From Pectinophora gossypiella (Eukaryota; Arthropoda; Insecta; Lepidoptera; Gelechiidae): a DNA stretch of 64,000 nucleotides. Below are positions 31,824 through 44,123 of the stretch, piece by piece. The notes under the pieces were generated by a model. It did no database searches. It was not told the DNA's origin and saw only the letters and a list, made by a program, of their open reading frames with translations. Position 1 is the first letter of the stretch. Each line of letters begins with the position of its first letter. Location: the NCBI RefSeq assembly GCF_024362695.1, contig NC_065419.1, forward strand, positions 3,782,678 through 3,846,677, written 5' to 3'. Position numbers and translations under genes: made by a program.

Positions 31824-32249
31824 AAGGCATGTGGCGCATGGAGTGCGTCGCATGTACCTCGCTTTTGTATCTGGCTTTAGAGACACATAAAACCATAAAA
31901 CCAACATTTGAGTAAATTCCATTACACAGGATTGATATAGAACTGTATAAACAGCCCGTAAATATTAGACAATATTGTTGATATTTCAATGACAAAAGGA
32001 GCTGAAAGAAATAAAGTAAGTAAAAAGAAAGCTTTTTAGTATTTGTGACTTTTATCTATTACGTGAGAGTAAAAACATTTTAGCGTCTAAATGATAGAAC
32101 TATGTTTCGAAGCCTAATAATAAAGTTTGGAAAAATGGTCTGACGGATTTTTGATCGATTTTGTCATAACATAAGTTTAGTTTTGATCACTCGGACAATC
32201 GATATCGGGTGACGCTTGCGATATCCTAAGGCACCAAACTAGGATTACT
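31824..32249. other. No recognised feature
   Basis: AT-rich; nothing supported. Confidence 0.4.
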
Positions 32250-32321
32250 TATGTCCTTAACGGGATTCGAACCTGGGACCTCCGGATCTTGAGCCCAACA
32301 CTCAATCACTGAACAGAGACC
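32250..32321 (-). mobile_element. SINE S1 head fragment
   Basis: On minus, B box GGTTCGAATCCCGTTAAGG and A-box-like AGTGATTGAGTGTTGGG. Body and tail are absent. Confidence 0.5.
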
Positions 32322-32693
32322 TTTTAAAATTATGCTGAGGCCCTTGAACACACAAGCATTTGGGACCCGGTTCTGATGTTAAAACTGAGCCCAGGAAAAT
32401 TCGCTTTTTTCTGCTTACAGGTTTTTTTGTCTTTTTGAGAGTCAGTCTTTTTGAGAATCTGTCTTTATGAGAATAAACGAAAAAACACCAGAGAAAGTTC
32501 GGTCACATCTGAAAATATGTTAAGTACCTGCTTTGGAACAATATCGCTTTATTCTTATTTGGCAAATTGAAACTAAGTTTAATTAAATGTCGGACATACT
32601 GCCACAAGGTTCAAAATACCACCACCGCACCGCACTGGTTCTAATCCGAAACTTCTTCAGTAAGAAGCAGAATGTTCATTTGCAAGTCGTAGA
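32322..32693. other. No recognised feature
   Basis: No coding or recurrent repeats seen. Confidence 0.4.
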
Positions 32694-33125
32694 TTTTTTT
32701 TGACGTGACTTATTGTAGCTTTGCCGCAGGTGGCATTAACTACTTGGCCGGACAAATGGGGAGCGCTGAAGGCTCTCACCCGGTACAACGTTTAAGACAA
32801 CAGGCCTGAGGGTGCCCAGTTGGGCGAGAACCTCGGCTCAGGACGTCATCTGGGAGGAAAAATATTTAAAATAATTAATCGACCCTAGTGGGTCGATGGC
32901 GATAAGCGCTGATTGAGGGACGTCGTCGACCATGCCGCGTGCCGGCGGGGTCGGTATCGGGGTCCTGAAGTGTTTGGTGTCGCGAGCTGATTGGCTGCCT
33001 CTATGGCTAGAGTAGTCGGGATTGTATATTATATCCTTCGGACGCCGATACTTTTCAGTACCGTCCCTAAGCGGGATATATTCGAAAGCCGCAACTACCA
33101 GGGGAGCAAGTCGAAGAGGTGGAAT
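32694..33125 (-). mobile_element. Retroposon family R, longest copy
   Basis: Poly(T)-GACGTGACTTATTG at the left (A-tail on minus), and the full middle with CGACCCTAGTGGGTCGA and GCCGGCGGGGTCGGTATCGG. At the 5' end it has GACGGTACTGAAAAGTATCG and CCTGGTAGTTGCGGCT. A minus frame stays open across much of it (…YRRPKDIIYNPDYSSH…), hinting that the family derives from a coding element. Confidence 0.65.
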
Positions 33126-33126
33126 A

Positions 33127-33384
33127 GCCATAGTCATAATCATCATCATGTCGTCCAAACCGTATCCGGCGATGGCGACTCCTAAATATCTATCCCGGGT
33201 CGTTGAAGTAGTGGGCTCTGATGTGGCTGGCGATACCAAACTTCGACTTGAAGATCCGGTCACACGGCACACAATAAAGCAGGCCTGACGAATTTAGTGT
33301 GTAGCTATAGCACACCCCGGACACTTCATACAAACAATCTCGTTTTACACAGACACTACACATTGATATTATCAACACGTGCAA
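33127..33384 (-). pseudogene. LINE C-terminal zinc finger and 3' end
   Basis: On minus, a C2H2-like finger LLYCVPCDRIFKSKFGIASH then IRAH, followed by a stop and a short 3' end with CGCCATCGCCGGATACGG and ATGATGATG. This is the usual finish of one lepidopteran LINE group; see also 43565-43834. Only the last ~60 residues are present. Confidence 0.55.
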
Positions 33385-33574
33385 CTGTGTGTGTAACGAC
33401 TGAGGCTGCCAATTATAATATCTAATTTAACCGTTTATACTTAGGTAGGTAGTACTACTTACGAATGATGATTTTGTAATAATCAGTAAATATTTATTTC
33501 CTTATTAACCACACAAATCACAAACAAGAAATTTTGAACAATGAACGCGCACAGCCTTCACGATTCAAGTCTAA

Positions 33575-33991
33575 AGATACTATAGGTTGGAGGTGAGGAG
33601 AAATACTGCCTTAGTATTGTACATATATAAAGTGATCAGGGGAATAATTCACAATCCGGAGATTTTGTCCACTTTGCAGTTTTTAGTGCCAGTAGACGCT
33701 CGAAAAACTAGACGGCCTCCCCGAATGTTTGCGGTGCCCACTGCGCGCACCAACCTCGGCAGCTACGCTCCAGTAGCGCGCGCACTAAAGACCATTAATA
33801 CTATCTCCGTACTCCATACTGACATCGATCTATTTACGTGTTCGTTAACGAAATTCACAGACTTAGTTGTAAAACTCTTGAGTTTATAATATTTAAGTAA
33901 AATTGCATTACATAGTTGAATTGGGATTGCCTGTAATGACTATGTAAATTGTGTATAAATAAAATAAAATAAAAATAAATAAAAATAAATA
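33575..33991 (+). pseudogene. Jockey/CR1-like LINE C-terminus and tail
   Basis: Open from 33575 to 33889: LEVRRNTALVLYIYKVIRG, then RTNLGSYAPVARALKTIN, matching in layout the C-terminal extension of the RT ORF at 17288-18565 (…STNYGSNAVVSRISRTYN). It ends in a TAAAATAAAAATAAATAAA-type tail. RT motifs are absent. Confidence 0.6.
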
Positions 33992-34994
33992 AACTATGTT
34001 CGAGGGGGCTGAGGTAAACCTAGCTCAGATGCTGGTGGGGGGTGGAGAGTTGCCGTTCTATACGTAGTATTATTCCTTATTCTATGGTTATAGGAGGGGT
34101 TTGGTCGAGTCTTCCGTATTTGCCGCTTTGCAATAGCCATAGTAACCTGATGATGGACAGATATCTAGTTAGTGTTACTGACATGAAACGATTAATTGCA
34201 AAAGCTGTTTTGATGGCACGGAAATTGCCTCTACTTTGGATGTCAGTAGGTAGACTGGCTGCACTTTGGACGCATTTCCGTACGTTGGAAATTGGACCAA
34301 ATTTCCATCGTACGAAAATGACGATTATTATAGATAATGAATAACTTACCTAGTCTCACCCCGGAGACTTCACACAAAACACCTCGATTTACACAGTCAC
34401 TACACATTGACGTTATCGTACACGCACATGTGCGTGTGACGTCTGATGACCATACGATTGAAGACTAAAGTAAGACCGAGTGTAGTAAACTCTGCCACTG
34501 GTTGGGAGCGGAGAGTTGCCGCTCTATAAGTAGTATTATTTCTTATTGTATGAACCAGTGCGCGTTCCCATAACAGTACCTACTTATCTACTTAGATGAA
34601 AGTATGCACTAGAGAATGCAATCCCGGTCTCGCGAGATCTCATCTTTTTTTTCGGGATACATCCCGAAGTATAAAATGACGAGATTCCATTCGAAACTGA
34701 CGGGATTGGGCCTTGTTTCCTTGAGTTTTTTTTTTAGTTTTGATTGTGCTGATTTCGAAAGAAAACTTAATTATTTAGTTAGTAATATTACAGATTTTTT
34801 TTTTAAATATTGTGTTTTAAATAACCTCAGTATCACAAACATAATAACTACATTTATGATCCCGAAGTCTTCGGGATCTCTCGAGATTGATATTACCAAT
34901 CCCGCGGAATCTGGAATTTGAGATTCCCTAGTATGGACGCAGAATTTATATATAACTACGTATGGGATTGCTCGAGTGACAGCCCTCAGTAACT
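33992..34994. other. Unassigned; small dispersed motif and two palindromes
   Basis: The motif GAGTTGCCGTTCTATACGTA with TATTATT lies at 34046-34080 and a diverged copy at 34510-34550; others are at 43270-43310 and, inverted, 58430. 34651-34668 (TTCGGGAT-AC-ATCCCGAA) and 34858-34878 (GATCCCGAAG-T-CTTCGGGATC) are perfect palindromes sharing one motif. Confidence 0.4.
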
Positions 34995-35045
34995 CAGTAG
35001 TTAACGCCAACTGAGGCAAACCGACAAATAAGTCACATAAAAAAT
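34995..35045 (+). mobile_element. Retroposon family R scrap
   Basis: AGTTAACGCCAACTGAGGCA…ATAAGTCACATAAAAAA, the last 50 bp of R. Confidence 0.45.
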
Positions 35046-35335
35046 ACTAATAAAAAATGGAATTGTTCCTGCTTATTCGTATGTGTACTGTACGCACAAG
35101 ACGAATTAGTATGCAAACTACGTCCAAAGTGCGACCAGCCGGAGCCCGCAAAGGAAGGTCTACTAGACATGTCGAAATGTCAAAACTTAAAAAGAAAATT
35201 AAGGTTATTGATGAAAGTTTCAAAGTTATGAAGGCGTGATGGATCGAATTGCCGAACTTTGTAGTAAATCTTGAACTTTTAACGCCGTTTGCTGGCTTGA
35301 CGAATAATAAGTGACTTTAATATTAATAATTATAC

Positions 35336-35627
35336 CTACTAATCCGTGGTCTAGTGGTTAGAGTGTCACAACCTGGAGGTTCGGGTTCTATTCCCGATGG
35401 GGAATTTAACGAAATAACTTTGTGATGTTGTCCTGTGTTTGGTAAGGACTTTGCAGGCTTAACCTGATTGTCCGAAGAATTGTTCGATTCAGAGGGCAAG
35501 TTAAGCCGTTGGGCCACCAACCCGCTAAGGAGCAGCGTGTTGGAGTATGATCCATATCCCTTCCTGATAATAATAATTGGGGGGAGGTCTGTGCCAAGCA
35601 ATGGGACGTATATAGGCTGTTTATGTT
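35336..35627 (+). mobile_element. SINE S1b
   Basis: Head CCGTGGTCTAGTGGTTAGAG and B box GGGTTCTATTCCCGATGG. The core is degraded (AAGTTAAGCCGTTGGGC). The tail has GGAGCAGCGTGTTGGAGTAT and AATGGGACGTATATAGGC. Confidence 0.7.
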
Positions 35628-35648
35628 ATACATACTAATACCAACACT

Positions 35649-35910
35649 TCACTACATAGTATAAAACAAAGTCGCTTTTTCTGCCCCTATATCACTATGT
35701 ACGCTTAAATCTTTAATACTCCGCAACGGATTTTGATGCGGTTTTTTTTTAATAAATAGAGTGATTCAAAAGAAAGGTTTATATGTATAATAACATCCGT
35801 TAAATAATTGGAGAAATACTGTTATTTTTGAGGTTTTTACTGTGATGTTTTGAATAATTTCATTTCTTTCCTCAGCATTGCACCCGAGCGAAGCCGGGGC
35901 GGGTCGCTAG
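35649..35910 (+). mobile_element. Short non-autonomous Helitron
   Basis: TCACTACATAGTATAAAACA at the start and GCCGGGGCGGGTCGCTAG|T at the end; sister of 19315-19572. Confidence 0.7.
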
Positions 35911-36280
35911 TATGCTCCTTCTTCTGTTCTTGTCGTGGCAAGCCAACAGAGGTCCGTGTTCCTCTATGTTGAAAGCACTCTAAGAGTTAGAGTACGCGCA
36001 ATGAAAGAAATGCCGTTGATTTTAATGAAACTAAAGGATTTTTGATTTTATAACACCCTCCGTGCTTAAGGAAACTCACCAAAAGAAAATAAAATCGAAA
36101 AAAACACACGATAAGTTGAAATCTACAAGCAACTGTAGAACTATCTGTACAACTTCTGTTGGGCTGAAGGGCTGGTGTGTGGTGGAAGCACTAAAGAATG
36201 TTAAATAACTGTTAAAGTATGTACCAATACTTTTTCTGAAGATGATTGTTTGAAAATAGTTATAAGTACTTTTTTTTTGA
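35911..36280. other. No recognised feature
   Basis: No repeats or coding recognised. Confidence 0.4.
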
Positions 36281-36467
36281 GAAGCTCGGTGGCGCAACGG
36301 TAAACGCGCTCGGTCTGCGATTGTTGAAGTTAAGCAACATTCGCAAAGGCCGGTCATAGGATGGGTGACCACAAAAAAAAAGTTTTTAAGGCCCGATCTC
36401 CCTATCCATCCATAGGGAAGGCCCGTGCCCCAGCAGTGGGGACGTTAATGGGCTGGTGATGATGATT
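36281..36467 (+). mobile_element. SINE S2, internally deleted
   Basis: Head and left body to GACCACAAAAAAAAAGTTT, then directly TTAAGGCCCGATCTCCCTAT. The core and ~100 bp are missing. Confidence 0.75.
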
Positions 36468-36695
36468 TTTTTTTATTTAAACAGTCTGTTCATGTTTTCC
36501 GAGTTGGATTTCGGTTGTTGTACAACTTCTGTGACAACAGATTGAACGGAACTCGGAAAAGTGGAAGTAACTGACAACTCGACATCAAAGTTTATCCAAA
36601 TAAAGGCACGTGCGAAAGTTACGGCAATTTTACGCTAACGTAAGGTACAGTTACGAAAGTTACTAAAACAGACACTTTGACAAAATAAGCTCGCG

Positions 36696-37205
<510 letters not shown>

Positions 37206-37319
37206 CACTTACACGTACACTTTGAAAGATTGGTGTTTTTTTTATTCTCTGATAACATAACAACAGACACGTTCAGCTGCTTTTGCTCCAGCGCACGTCC
37301 ATCCGCCAGTAAATAATAC

Positions 37320-37422
37320 AAATCACAAAATCACTCTGTGATCCCTAGTTTGGTTGGGACATTACATGCTGATCACCTTATCGTCCAAAAGTAAGATGAT
37401 CTGTGTTTCTGAAGGCACGTAG
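37320..37422 (+). mobile_element. SINE S1 body fragment
   Basis: AAATCACTCTGTGATCCCTA…GTAAGATGATCTGTGTTTCT ends inside the core. Confidence 0.55.
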
Positions 37423-37687
37423 GGTTTTCAATAAACTGTGTGTATGAAACGTTGTAATGTCTTACATTGTTTTGTTTTTATTTTCGCCCTTGTAATAATA
37501 CAGATTTTCTGTCATTTGCCTGGGTGACTTTTTATTTTATGATGTCGTAACATCTCGAGTAAAACGAGAAGCATAGGTCATACTAATGTACTTGAAAGAG
37601 ACAAGAGGTTTTCATTTATCTTTTGTTTATAAAAAAATATAATATATCTTGAGCCCCTAGCAACTCACAATCCCTCGTTACACAAAT

Positions 37688-37954
37688 TCTGGACCCCGAT
37701 ACCGACCCCGCCGGCGTGGGCGACGATTTCCCTCAATCAGCGCTTATCGCTATCGACTCACTAGGGTCGATTAATTCTTTCAAATATTTTTCCTCTCAGA
37801 TGACGCCCTGAGTCGAGGTTCGCGCCCAACTGGGCACCCTCAGGCCTGTTGTCTTAAACTTTGTACCGGGTGAGAGCCTTCAGCGCTCCCCATTTGCCCG
37901 ACCAAGTAGTTAATGATATCTGCAACAAACCTACAATAAGTCACGGCAAAAAAA
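37688..37954 (+). mobile_element. Retroposon family R
   Basis: ACCCCGATACCGACCCCGCC through GGGTCGATTAATTCTTTC to ATAAGTCACGGCAAAAAAA. Confidence 0.7.
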
Positions 37955-38477
37955 TATGTTAAACTTTAATGCTCATGTTAATCATACTTACTTTGAATTG
38001 GATTGTTTCTATGTGGCCTTTTAAACGCCCTGGGCAGAGAATTCTTCCGCTTTCCTGATTATGTGCAGCAAGCACTAATTATGTTCTTTGAGTCATTCGT
38101 TTTTGGACCAATAAAATAAGAAAATAAAATAAATAGAGGTATTATTAAGTTGAAGTGTAGGTAAATAGAAAGGAGATTACGGCTAAGAAGTTAATCACAA
38201 GAATTTTTAATCCAACTCAATTGTCCTGAATCATTCGAAGGAACTGATTAGACCTTTTTTCTCAGAAATTCTCTGCAGAGGTCATGGTCTTAATCATCCC
38301 TTCAGTATTCGGTTCGATGTCACTTACCAGTAGTCAAGGAAGATTTTGTATTTAAGAACCTTTATTTAATTTATACTGGACTAAAATACTACAATGGTGC
38401 TAATTCCTGTAAACACCATCTAATTTTATTTTAAGTTATATCTGTCATTTTCTTATCCGGCGAAAACTATTTGGCTG
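37955..38477. other. AT-rich with M1 scrap
   Basis: 38270-38332 is an M1 arm end (GTCATGGTCTTAATCATCCC…TTCGATGTCACTTACCAG). Otherwise unassigned. Confidence 0.45.
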
Positions 38478-38650
38478 GAAAGCCCAATACAGGTTAGGTC
38501 ACATACCTCTGAAAATTCATTTCCCGGGAATGTGGGTTTCCTCATGATGTTTTCCTTCACCGCTGAGCGCGTGATAATTATTTATGATCCACGCATGAAT
38601 TCGAAAACTCACAATCATTGCTGCCTTTTTGCTGCGTGCCTGTGCTGGAT
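38478..38650 (-). mobile_element. SINE S3 fragment
   Basis: CAATACAGGTTAGGTCACAT, GTGGGTTTCCTCATGATG and a B box at the right (GTGCTGGATTCGAACC), all on minus. Confidence 0.6.
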
Positions 38651-39104
38651 TCGAACCTAAACATATATATACCTAGGTAGGTATCTAGGTATTTAGTGGA
38701 TGGTGGATAGGGTAGCTAGATAGCTACGTAGATATATTTTTGTAAAATTAATATCATAGATAAATAATAATTTTGATGTGAGGGGAATAAGCGAAAGTAA
38801 TCTTAAAATTGTATTACTTAAGTGGAATTCCGAAGTACTTGTTTGCAAACACCAATGGGAAATAAACGTGATCTTGTCGGTACTACTAACTTAATGATTC
38901 ATCAAAGTTGTAATGAAAATGCGCTTTCAATTTCGAAGTTTGTTCGCTCAAATCACGATAGAGAGGGACTTATACTGAAACCAATGTTGTGTTCCAATTC
39001 ATACGGATTATTGTTCAAAGGTTTATAAAAATCAAAAATGTGTTTATTATCAGAAATAATACAAAAAGAAAGAAAGCGTATGTTTGAGGTCATCACTAAT
39101 TTAA
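38651..39104. other. Unassigned, one dispersed patch
   Basis: 38925-39010 resembles 25300-25390. No coding. Confidence 0.35.
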
Positions 39105-39250
39105 GAGCCACGCTCTTGTCGGTGTAGCATTCTCCATTCTTGTCTATCAAAGGCTAATTCCTTCACTTCCTTATAAGACACGACGTTCACCTTCTCTTTA
39201 ATCTTTTCCATGTAAGCTTTTATTGGTCTTCCCCTTCCTCTCTTTCATTT
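39105..39250 (-). pseudogene. RTE-like LINE C-terminal end, open frame
   Basis: On minus an unbroken frame: RGRGRPIKAYMEKIKEKVNV, VSYKEVKELAFDRQEWRMLH, RQERGS, stop. It is the best-preserved copy of the end also seen at 8170-8300, 13490-13560 and 54925-55690. Upstream coding is lost. Confidence 0.65.
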
Positions 39251-39982
39251 CGCTTTGCTTTATGTTTGAGGTAGGTTATAAAATAAGTTTTACAAAATGA
39301 ACAGAGGTTCTCAAACTAGGCGGAGCCTGTATCTTGGAAAAGATACTGGTGTATTGGTAGCATGTGCTTGACGCCGAAAGAAAGTAGCGTAAGTAAATCT
39401 AGGGATTTACTAGATTGATGGAGGCATGTGGTACTCGTTTCGCAGATCTCGGCTAGACACAATATAAAATATATAATTCCAAATATCAAGCAACAATTAG
39501 TTTTATATATGCTGCCATTACATTACATGTTTGAATAAATATACATATGTACCCCAGCAATGAGAAAATGAGAAAGTAGGTAATTATCACGTTAAAAGTG
39601 AACAACGCCATCTATCGTGTGTTTGGGAAACGTCGATTGATAAGTCCTTTCAGTGTTCAGTGTTTGTAATGTGAAGACTTGTCAATTTCTTCAGGTTGAG
39701 CAAGCGAAACTTATCTCTAACGCGGGACTTAAATTTTATGGCGGTAATAATGTAATCAATCAATGTCAACATACTTACTCAATGACCCTTAGCAAATCCC
39801 TATTTCCCTATTTCATGGTGTCCGGGCAAGCCCATTGACTGAGTTGCTTTGGTAGAATCAGGATTTTATGGGTTCCATGTGGATTTAATCAACTTACCGT
39901 AGCTCGTTTGTATAAAACTTAAGTCAGTCTTAAGTTCTTAAGTCAGACTTAACACATATCATAAGCTCACGACTATATCTCA
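39251..39982. other. No recognised feature
   Basis: AT-rich; the open frame 39653-39838 has no recognisable similarity. Confidence 0.4.
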
Positions 39983-40062
39983 ATTATACATTGTTTTAAG
40001 TTTATGCGGTTTAGTTTCCTTGCTTTGAACGCGGTAAGAACCCGTTATTATGTGTTTTAATT
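39983..40062 (+). mobile_element. Penelope-like end fragment
   Basis: ATTGTTTTAAGTTTATGCGG, then GAACGCGGTAAGAACCCG and TTATTATGTGTTTTAATT, the same end as at 29628-29748 with a deleted arm. Confidence 0.55.
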
Positions 40063-40308
40063 ACATCCCAATTGGGGTAGTCAGAGGTACATCCATCGCA
40101 AGATAAACTAAGTACCCGCACCTCACCGAGCTTTAGATCAACGTGATACGTGGTGAGCCGTATCGCCGTGTATAATGGTCGAGTCATGCTGTGTCAGTGA
40201 AAATTGTGCTTAAGATAAATTATGAACTCATTGGCGTAAGTCCGGTACTGGAGTTCGAACTGGCGCTTTCCGTTTGAAAAGCAAGCCAGTGAACCACAGT
40301 AATTATTA
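40063..40308 (-). mobile_element. SINE S4, near full length
   Basis: ACATCCATCGCAAGATAAAC, CACCGAGCTTTAGATCAACG, a body with TGTGTCAGTGAAAATTGTGC, and on minus a head with GCTTGCTTTTCAAACGG and CAGTTCGAACTCCAGTACC. Confidence 0.65.
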
Positions 40309-40335
40309 ACATTTTAAGTCAGTCTTAAGTTAGTG

Positions 40336-40591
40336 AGGAGCTCGGTGGCGCAGCGGTAAACACGCTCGGTCTGCGATTGCTGAAGTTAAGCAACTTTCGC
40401 ACAGGCCGGTTATAGGATGGGTGACCAAAAAAAAAAAGTTTTCATCTCGAGCTCCTCCGTGCTTCGGTAGGCACGTTAAGCCGTTGGTCCCGGCTGCATT
40501 AGCAGTCGTTAATAACCATCAATCCGCACTATCCATCCATAGGAAAGGCCCGTGCCCCAGCAGTGGGGACGTTAATGGGCTGATGATGATG
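40336..40591 (+). mobile_element. SINE S2 with TSD
   Basis: Head GAGCTCGGTGGCGCAGCGGT, core GGCACGTTAAGCCGTTGGTC, and a tail with a ~30-bp deletion before CCATCCATAGGAAAGG. The TSD AAGTTAGTG lies at 40327-40335 and 40592-40600. The ORF at 40421-40726 is SINE plus flank. Confidence 0.85.
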
Positions 40592-40600
40592 AAGTTAGTG

Positions 40601-41514
40601 TATCTGCTTTTTTTTTTGTTAATTAAGATGGGTTTGCTCTTGACTTCGTTCTTCTACAAGAAGAAGAGATCGACGTTGGAACGAGCTTTGTTTTTTATTT
40701 TGTGCCAAAGACGTACTTTAAAGTAAAACACAATTATATTATAATCACTCTTCTTACCAGATCCATCACTGTCTTTTTGTTTGTCTATGTTATCTATACG
40801 TATATAAAATAATTTGAGCATTCCCAAATCCAAAGGCGAATTGGCAGTATAATTGAATGCTCACGTCATTCTATTTAAGAGCTTCCAAGGAATTTATGCT
40901 TGAGCAAACACGAGTAAATATAATTCATGATATTCAAAGTTATTCAAAGTTATAATATTTGTAATAGGTAATTATCGTCATTGTACTAAGAAATCCTCCC
41001 TTTATGCGTAAATTGTTGTACATTTACTTCAGACTATATTCAGGTACTACTTGGCTGGACAAATGGAGAACACTCACCGTTCTTACTTATCATGAGGGTG
41101 CTAAGGCTGGCGGAAAGCTAGATAAGTGATACTTAAGGGTTGTGCCCTCAAGCCTTAAATAACATAATCAGGTCTTAAATAACATAATGGCCTTGGCTCT
41201 CCTCATTTGCCTGGGCAAGTAGTGAAAGCCTGCCGTGGCAAATCTACAATAACTACCGTCATAAAGTAAGAAATAAACTACTTACTGAATTTTATTCGCT
41301 GTAACAATCCTATAGAATTAGGAGATTGAAAAGATTAAATAATTTACATAGTTAAGGGACCTATGCTCAATAGCTAATGAGCATTATTGTATTGGGTGGC
41401 TGTATTGCATGAAAAATAAGTAGTTAAGTGCGGCCTTACTGCATAATTAAATTGTCTTCCAACCTTTGACCTGCACAATACATAGCAACTGTCCACGTAT
41501 CATCTCCTTACCTT
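40601..41514. other. AT-rich with two R scraps
   Basis: 41035-41110 (ACTACTTGGCTGGACAAATG, minus-sense R) and 41205-41260 (CTGCCGTGGCAAATCTACAA, plus-sense R) are small degraded pieces facing each other. No genes. Confidence 0.4.
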
Positions 41515-41632
41515 TAGTCCGTTTTTCACGGGGTCCGCTTACCTAACCTGAAGATTTGACAGGTCCGGTTTTTTATAGAAGCGACTGCCCGTTTGACCTT
41601 CCAACTCGCGAAGGGAAAACCAGCAACTGTCC
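41515..41632 (-). mobile_element. SINE S3 3' end
   Basis: TTTTTCACGGGGTCCGCTTA, TTGACAGGTCCGGTTTTTTA, AGCGACTGCCCGTTTGACC. Confidence 0.6.
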
Positions 41633-42093
41633 ACGCATAATGACCAATAATCAGATAACAAAAGCCGAATCGGGGTCTTTAGAAACAGAATCCTTTGAGC
41701 CCAAATGTGCCCAAATAAATACACAAAGATTTATTATAATATTTTCGCTCCAAGGTACTTCGACTTCGTATATGCCGAAAGAATAATTTCACGAAGAAAG
41801 GTATTGAAAGGAAGGTCTTCTGTGTCTTTGTACTCCTTTGGGTTTTGTCGACAACAAATAAAATGACAAACATAATAAGTATAATATATAACGATGCGTA
41901 TTGTCTATCAAGCCTTGACGTAGGGTTGTAAATATGACGCTGTGACGGGACCGAACGTCCAGGATTTAAAAGTAAAGTCCCAGTTTATAACATTAAATAT
42001 ATACGTATAACATAACCTATATACACTGTTCGGTACAGAGGTAGCCCTCAACCAAACCGGAGGGAGAAATTAAATATAAAAATTGAAGCACGA

Positions 42094-42234
42094 ACGGTCA
42101 CGAGTACTTATATGTATACACTTTGAAACCATGTCACATTAACTTTTTTGACAAATTAAACCGTAAGTCTCATTAAGTGTCAAATATGATAGTGCGGCAG
42201 GGTTCTAAAGTGGGTACATGATAATGCTCATGAC
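42094..42234. mobile_element. MITE M2
   Basis: ACGGTCACGAGTACTTATAT through CATGTCACATTAACTTTT to ATAATGCTCATGACT. Same orientation as 3458-3602. Confidence 0.65.
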
Positions 42235-42237
42235 TAA

Positions 42238-42362
42238 ACATAAGCTTATGACTTTATCCCAATCAGAGGTACGTCCATCGCAAGATGAACTAAGTACCCA
42301 CGTATCACCGAACCTTCTGTTAGACTGTGATAGGAGGTGAACCGTATCGCCGTCACTAAACT
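42238..42362 (-). mobile_element. SINE S4 fragment
   Basis: TACGTCCATCGCAAGATGAA, then ACCGAACCTTCTGTTAGAC and GGTGAACCGTATCGCCGTC. Head missing. Confidence 0.55.
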
Positions 42363-42430
42363 TTATAAAGTTGTTAATAATCATCACAAATCACACACAA
42401 ATTTAATGCGCGTGTATGATAACGTCAACT

Positions 42431-42699
42431 TCAGAACCCCGATACCGACCCCGCCGGTGGTCGACGATTTCCCTCAATCAGCGCTTATTGCTATCGACCC
42501 GCTAGGGTCGATTAACTCTTTCAAATATTTTTTCCTCTCAGACGACGCTCTGAGCCGAGGTTCGCGCCCAACTGGGCACCCTCAGGCCTGTTGCCTTAAA
42601 CATTGTACCGGGTGAGAGCCTTCAGCGCTCCCCATTTGTCCGGCGTCGTATTTAATGCCATTTGCGGCAAATCAACAATAAATCACGTCAAAAAAAAAG
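42431..42699 (+). mobile_element. Retroposon family R
   Basis: CAGAACCCCGATACCGACCC to AATAAATCACGTC plus an A-run; the GACCCGCTAGGGTCGATTAA hairpin is intact. Confidence 0.7.
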
Positions 42700-43564
42700 A
42701 TAACGTCAATGTGTATATCAATGAAGTGTCCGAAGTGTGGCGCGATGATGATGTATTCGTTATTGTAGATATGCAGCATTATGGCATTAACAACTTGGCC
42801 ATATACTAGACATCAGCGGATTACTAAACAAGTCAATGCAACCTTGTCGACCGCTTCGCTGCCAATCGCGTCGATGCCGTTTCGTGAGAAAAAGTATTAC
42901 GTAATTTATTCCGTCCCGTTCGACGGTCGACATCACTACTTACCAGATCTGCTGGAAGGGACAAAGAAACAATATTCTGTGTTTCTTCACTTCCATTCTT
43001 CCTAATGACCCATGACATAATGTGCGATGAAATGAAAATGGTATTTTTTCGCCTATCATAATAAATCATTTTAGTGACGGCTTTTTTGTTTTCGTTTGGC
43101 CTTCTGTTACAAATTGAGTATTAACGATGAAATTATAAGCAAAGTGCGGTTTAAGATACGAGTCGACAGACAGAATACATTGTTCTTTCAATAGGGTATG
43201 ATTTATTTGTTAAATAAAGGGGAGGCGGGGGGCGTTTACCTCACAAACCTAGCTCAGCCGCTGGTGAGATGTGAAGAGTTGCCGTTCTATACGTAGTATT
43301 ATTCTTTATATTATATCGCGTTGCAGGCCTGCAGGCGCGATAAAGTTTATACAACTGCATATATTACGTTGGTCGCGCGACTGTGGCTGTGACCATGGTG
43401 TCCTAGTGAGCTAGGGTCCTTACGTACGTGTTTTGTCGACCAGCGGCTCTAGCGCCCGAAAATACGCCTTCTGTGTGGAGCTGGCAAACTTCAAAGCCAG
43501 CCAAAGATATGAAAACAGAGTTGAAATTGATTTTAGAGAATCATATAGCTGATTATATATTGAG
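42700..43564. other. Unassigned
   Basis: Only the small GAGTTGCCGTTCTATACGTA motif near 43275 recurs. The short frames at 42781-43069 on both strands resemble nothing known. Confidence 0.4.
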
Positions 43565-43834
43565 CCCAGGTGCCTTGATGATGATCTCTCCGACCGATTT
43601 CGGCCATGGCGACCACTTCGACTCCTAGTCGGCACGACGCTGATGCGCCCGAAGATGGCTTATGTAGCCTATCTTTACAGTGAACTCCCGCGCACAGTGA
43701 GGGCACGTGAGCACACCGTTTTGGTAATTATAATGAATAGCGGCAGGGGGACGGGCCTTCAACTCATCACGTTTAGCGTCGTCCAGGTGCCTTAGGCAAG
43801 TTGTAAATGATGAGGTACCTACGAAAAGCGTCAA
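43565..43834 (-). pseudogene. LINE C-terminal zinc finger and 3' end
   Basis: On minus an open frame of 69 codons ends with the C2H2 finger LTCPHCAREFTVKIGYISHL then RAHQRRAD. It is followed by the short 3' end TCGCCATGGCCGAAATCGGT and GATCATCATC. The family's finger is thought to bind LINE RNA or DNA. Upstream RT coding is absent. Confidence 0.6.
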
Positions 43835-43852
43835 TATAATTGAATAAAATAC

Positions 43853-44100
43853 AGTGTGTTAGTAACATTCAGTGTGTTGATACCAAGGCGAATTTGCTAT
43901 CGCAAAAGTATGGAACTGAAAATTATTACACTAAAATTTTAATTAATTTCCCGACATGAATTTTCCATCGCAAAAGTATTGCATTGAAAATACTTAATTA
44001 AAAACATCATGAATTTCGCGACGGAAAATTACACCTTGAATATTATTATACTCAGAATCATGGTCTGAATCTTCCTCCTTAGTATTCGTTAAGATGTCAT
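43853..44100. mobile_element. MITE M1, degraded
   Basis: The right arm (GACGGAAAATTACACCTTGA…AGTATTCGTTAAGATGTCAT) is clear; the left arm is eroded. The middle holds a duplicated ATCGCAAAAGTAT segment. Confidence 0.55.
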
Positions 44101-44123
44101 CGTTAGGATGTCATATGTATATA

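Noticed and set aside
32838..33272. 144-codon minus frame as a host gene
   Set aside because: It spans two separate repeats (a LINE 3' end and retroposon R); the R part recurs elsewhere.
40421..40726. 101-codon plus frame
   Set aside because: The first half is SINE S2, the second AT-rich flank.
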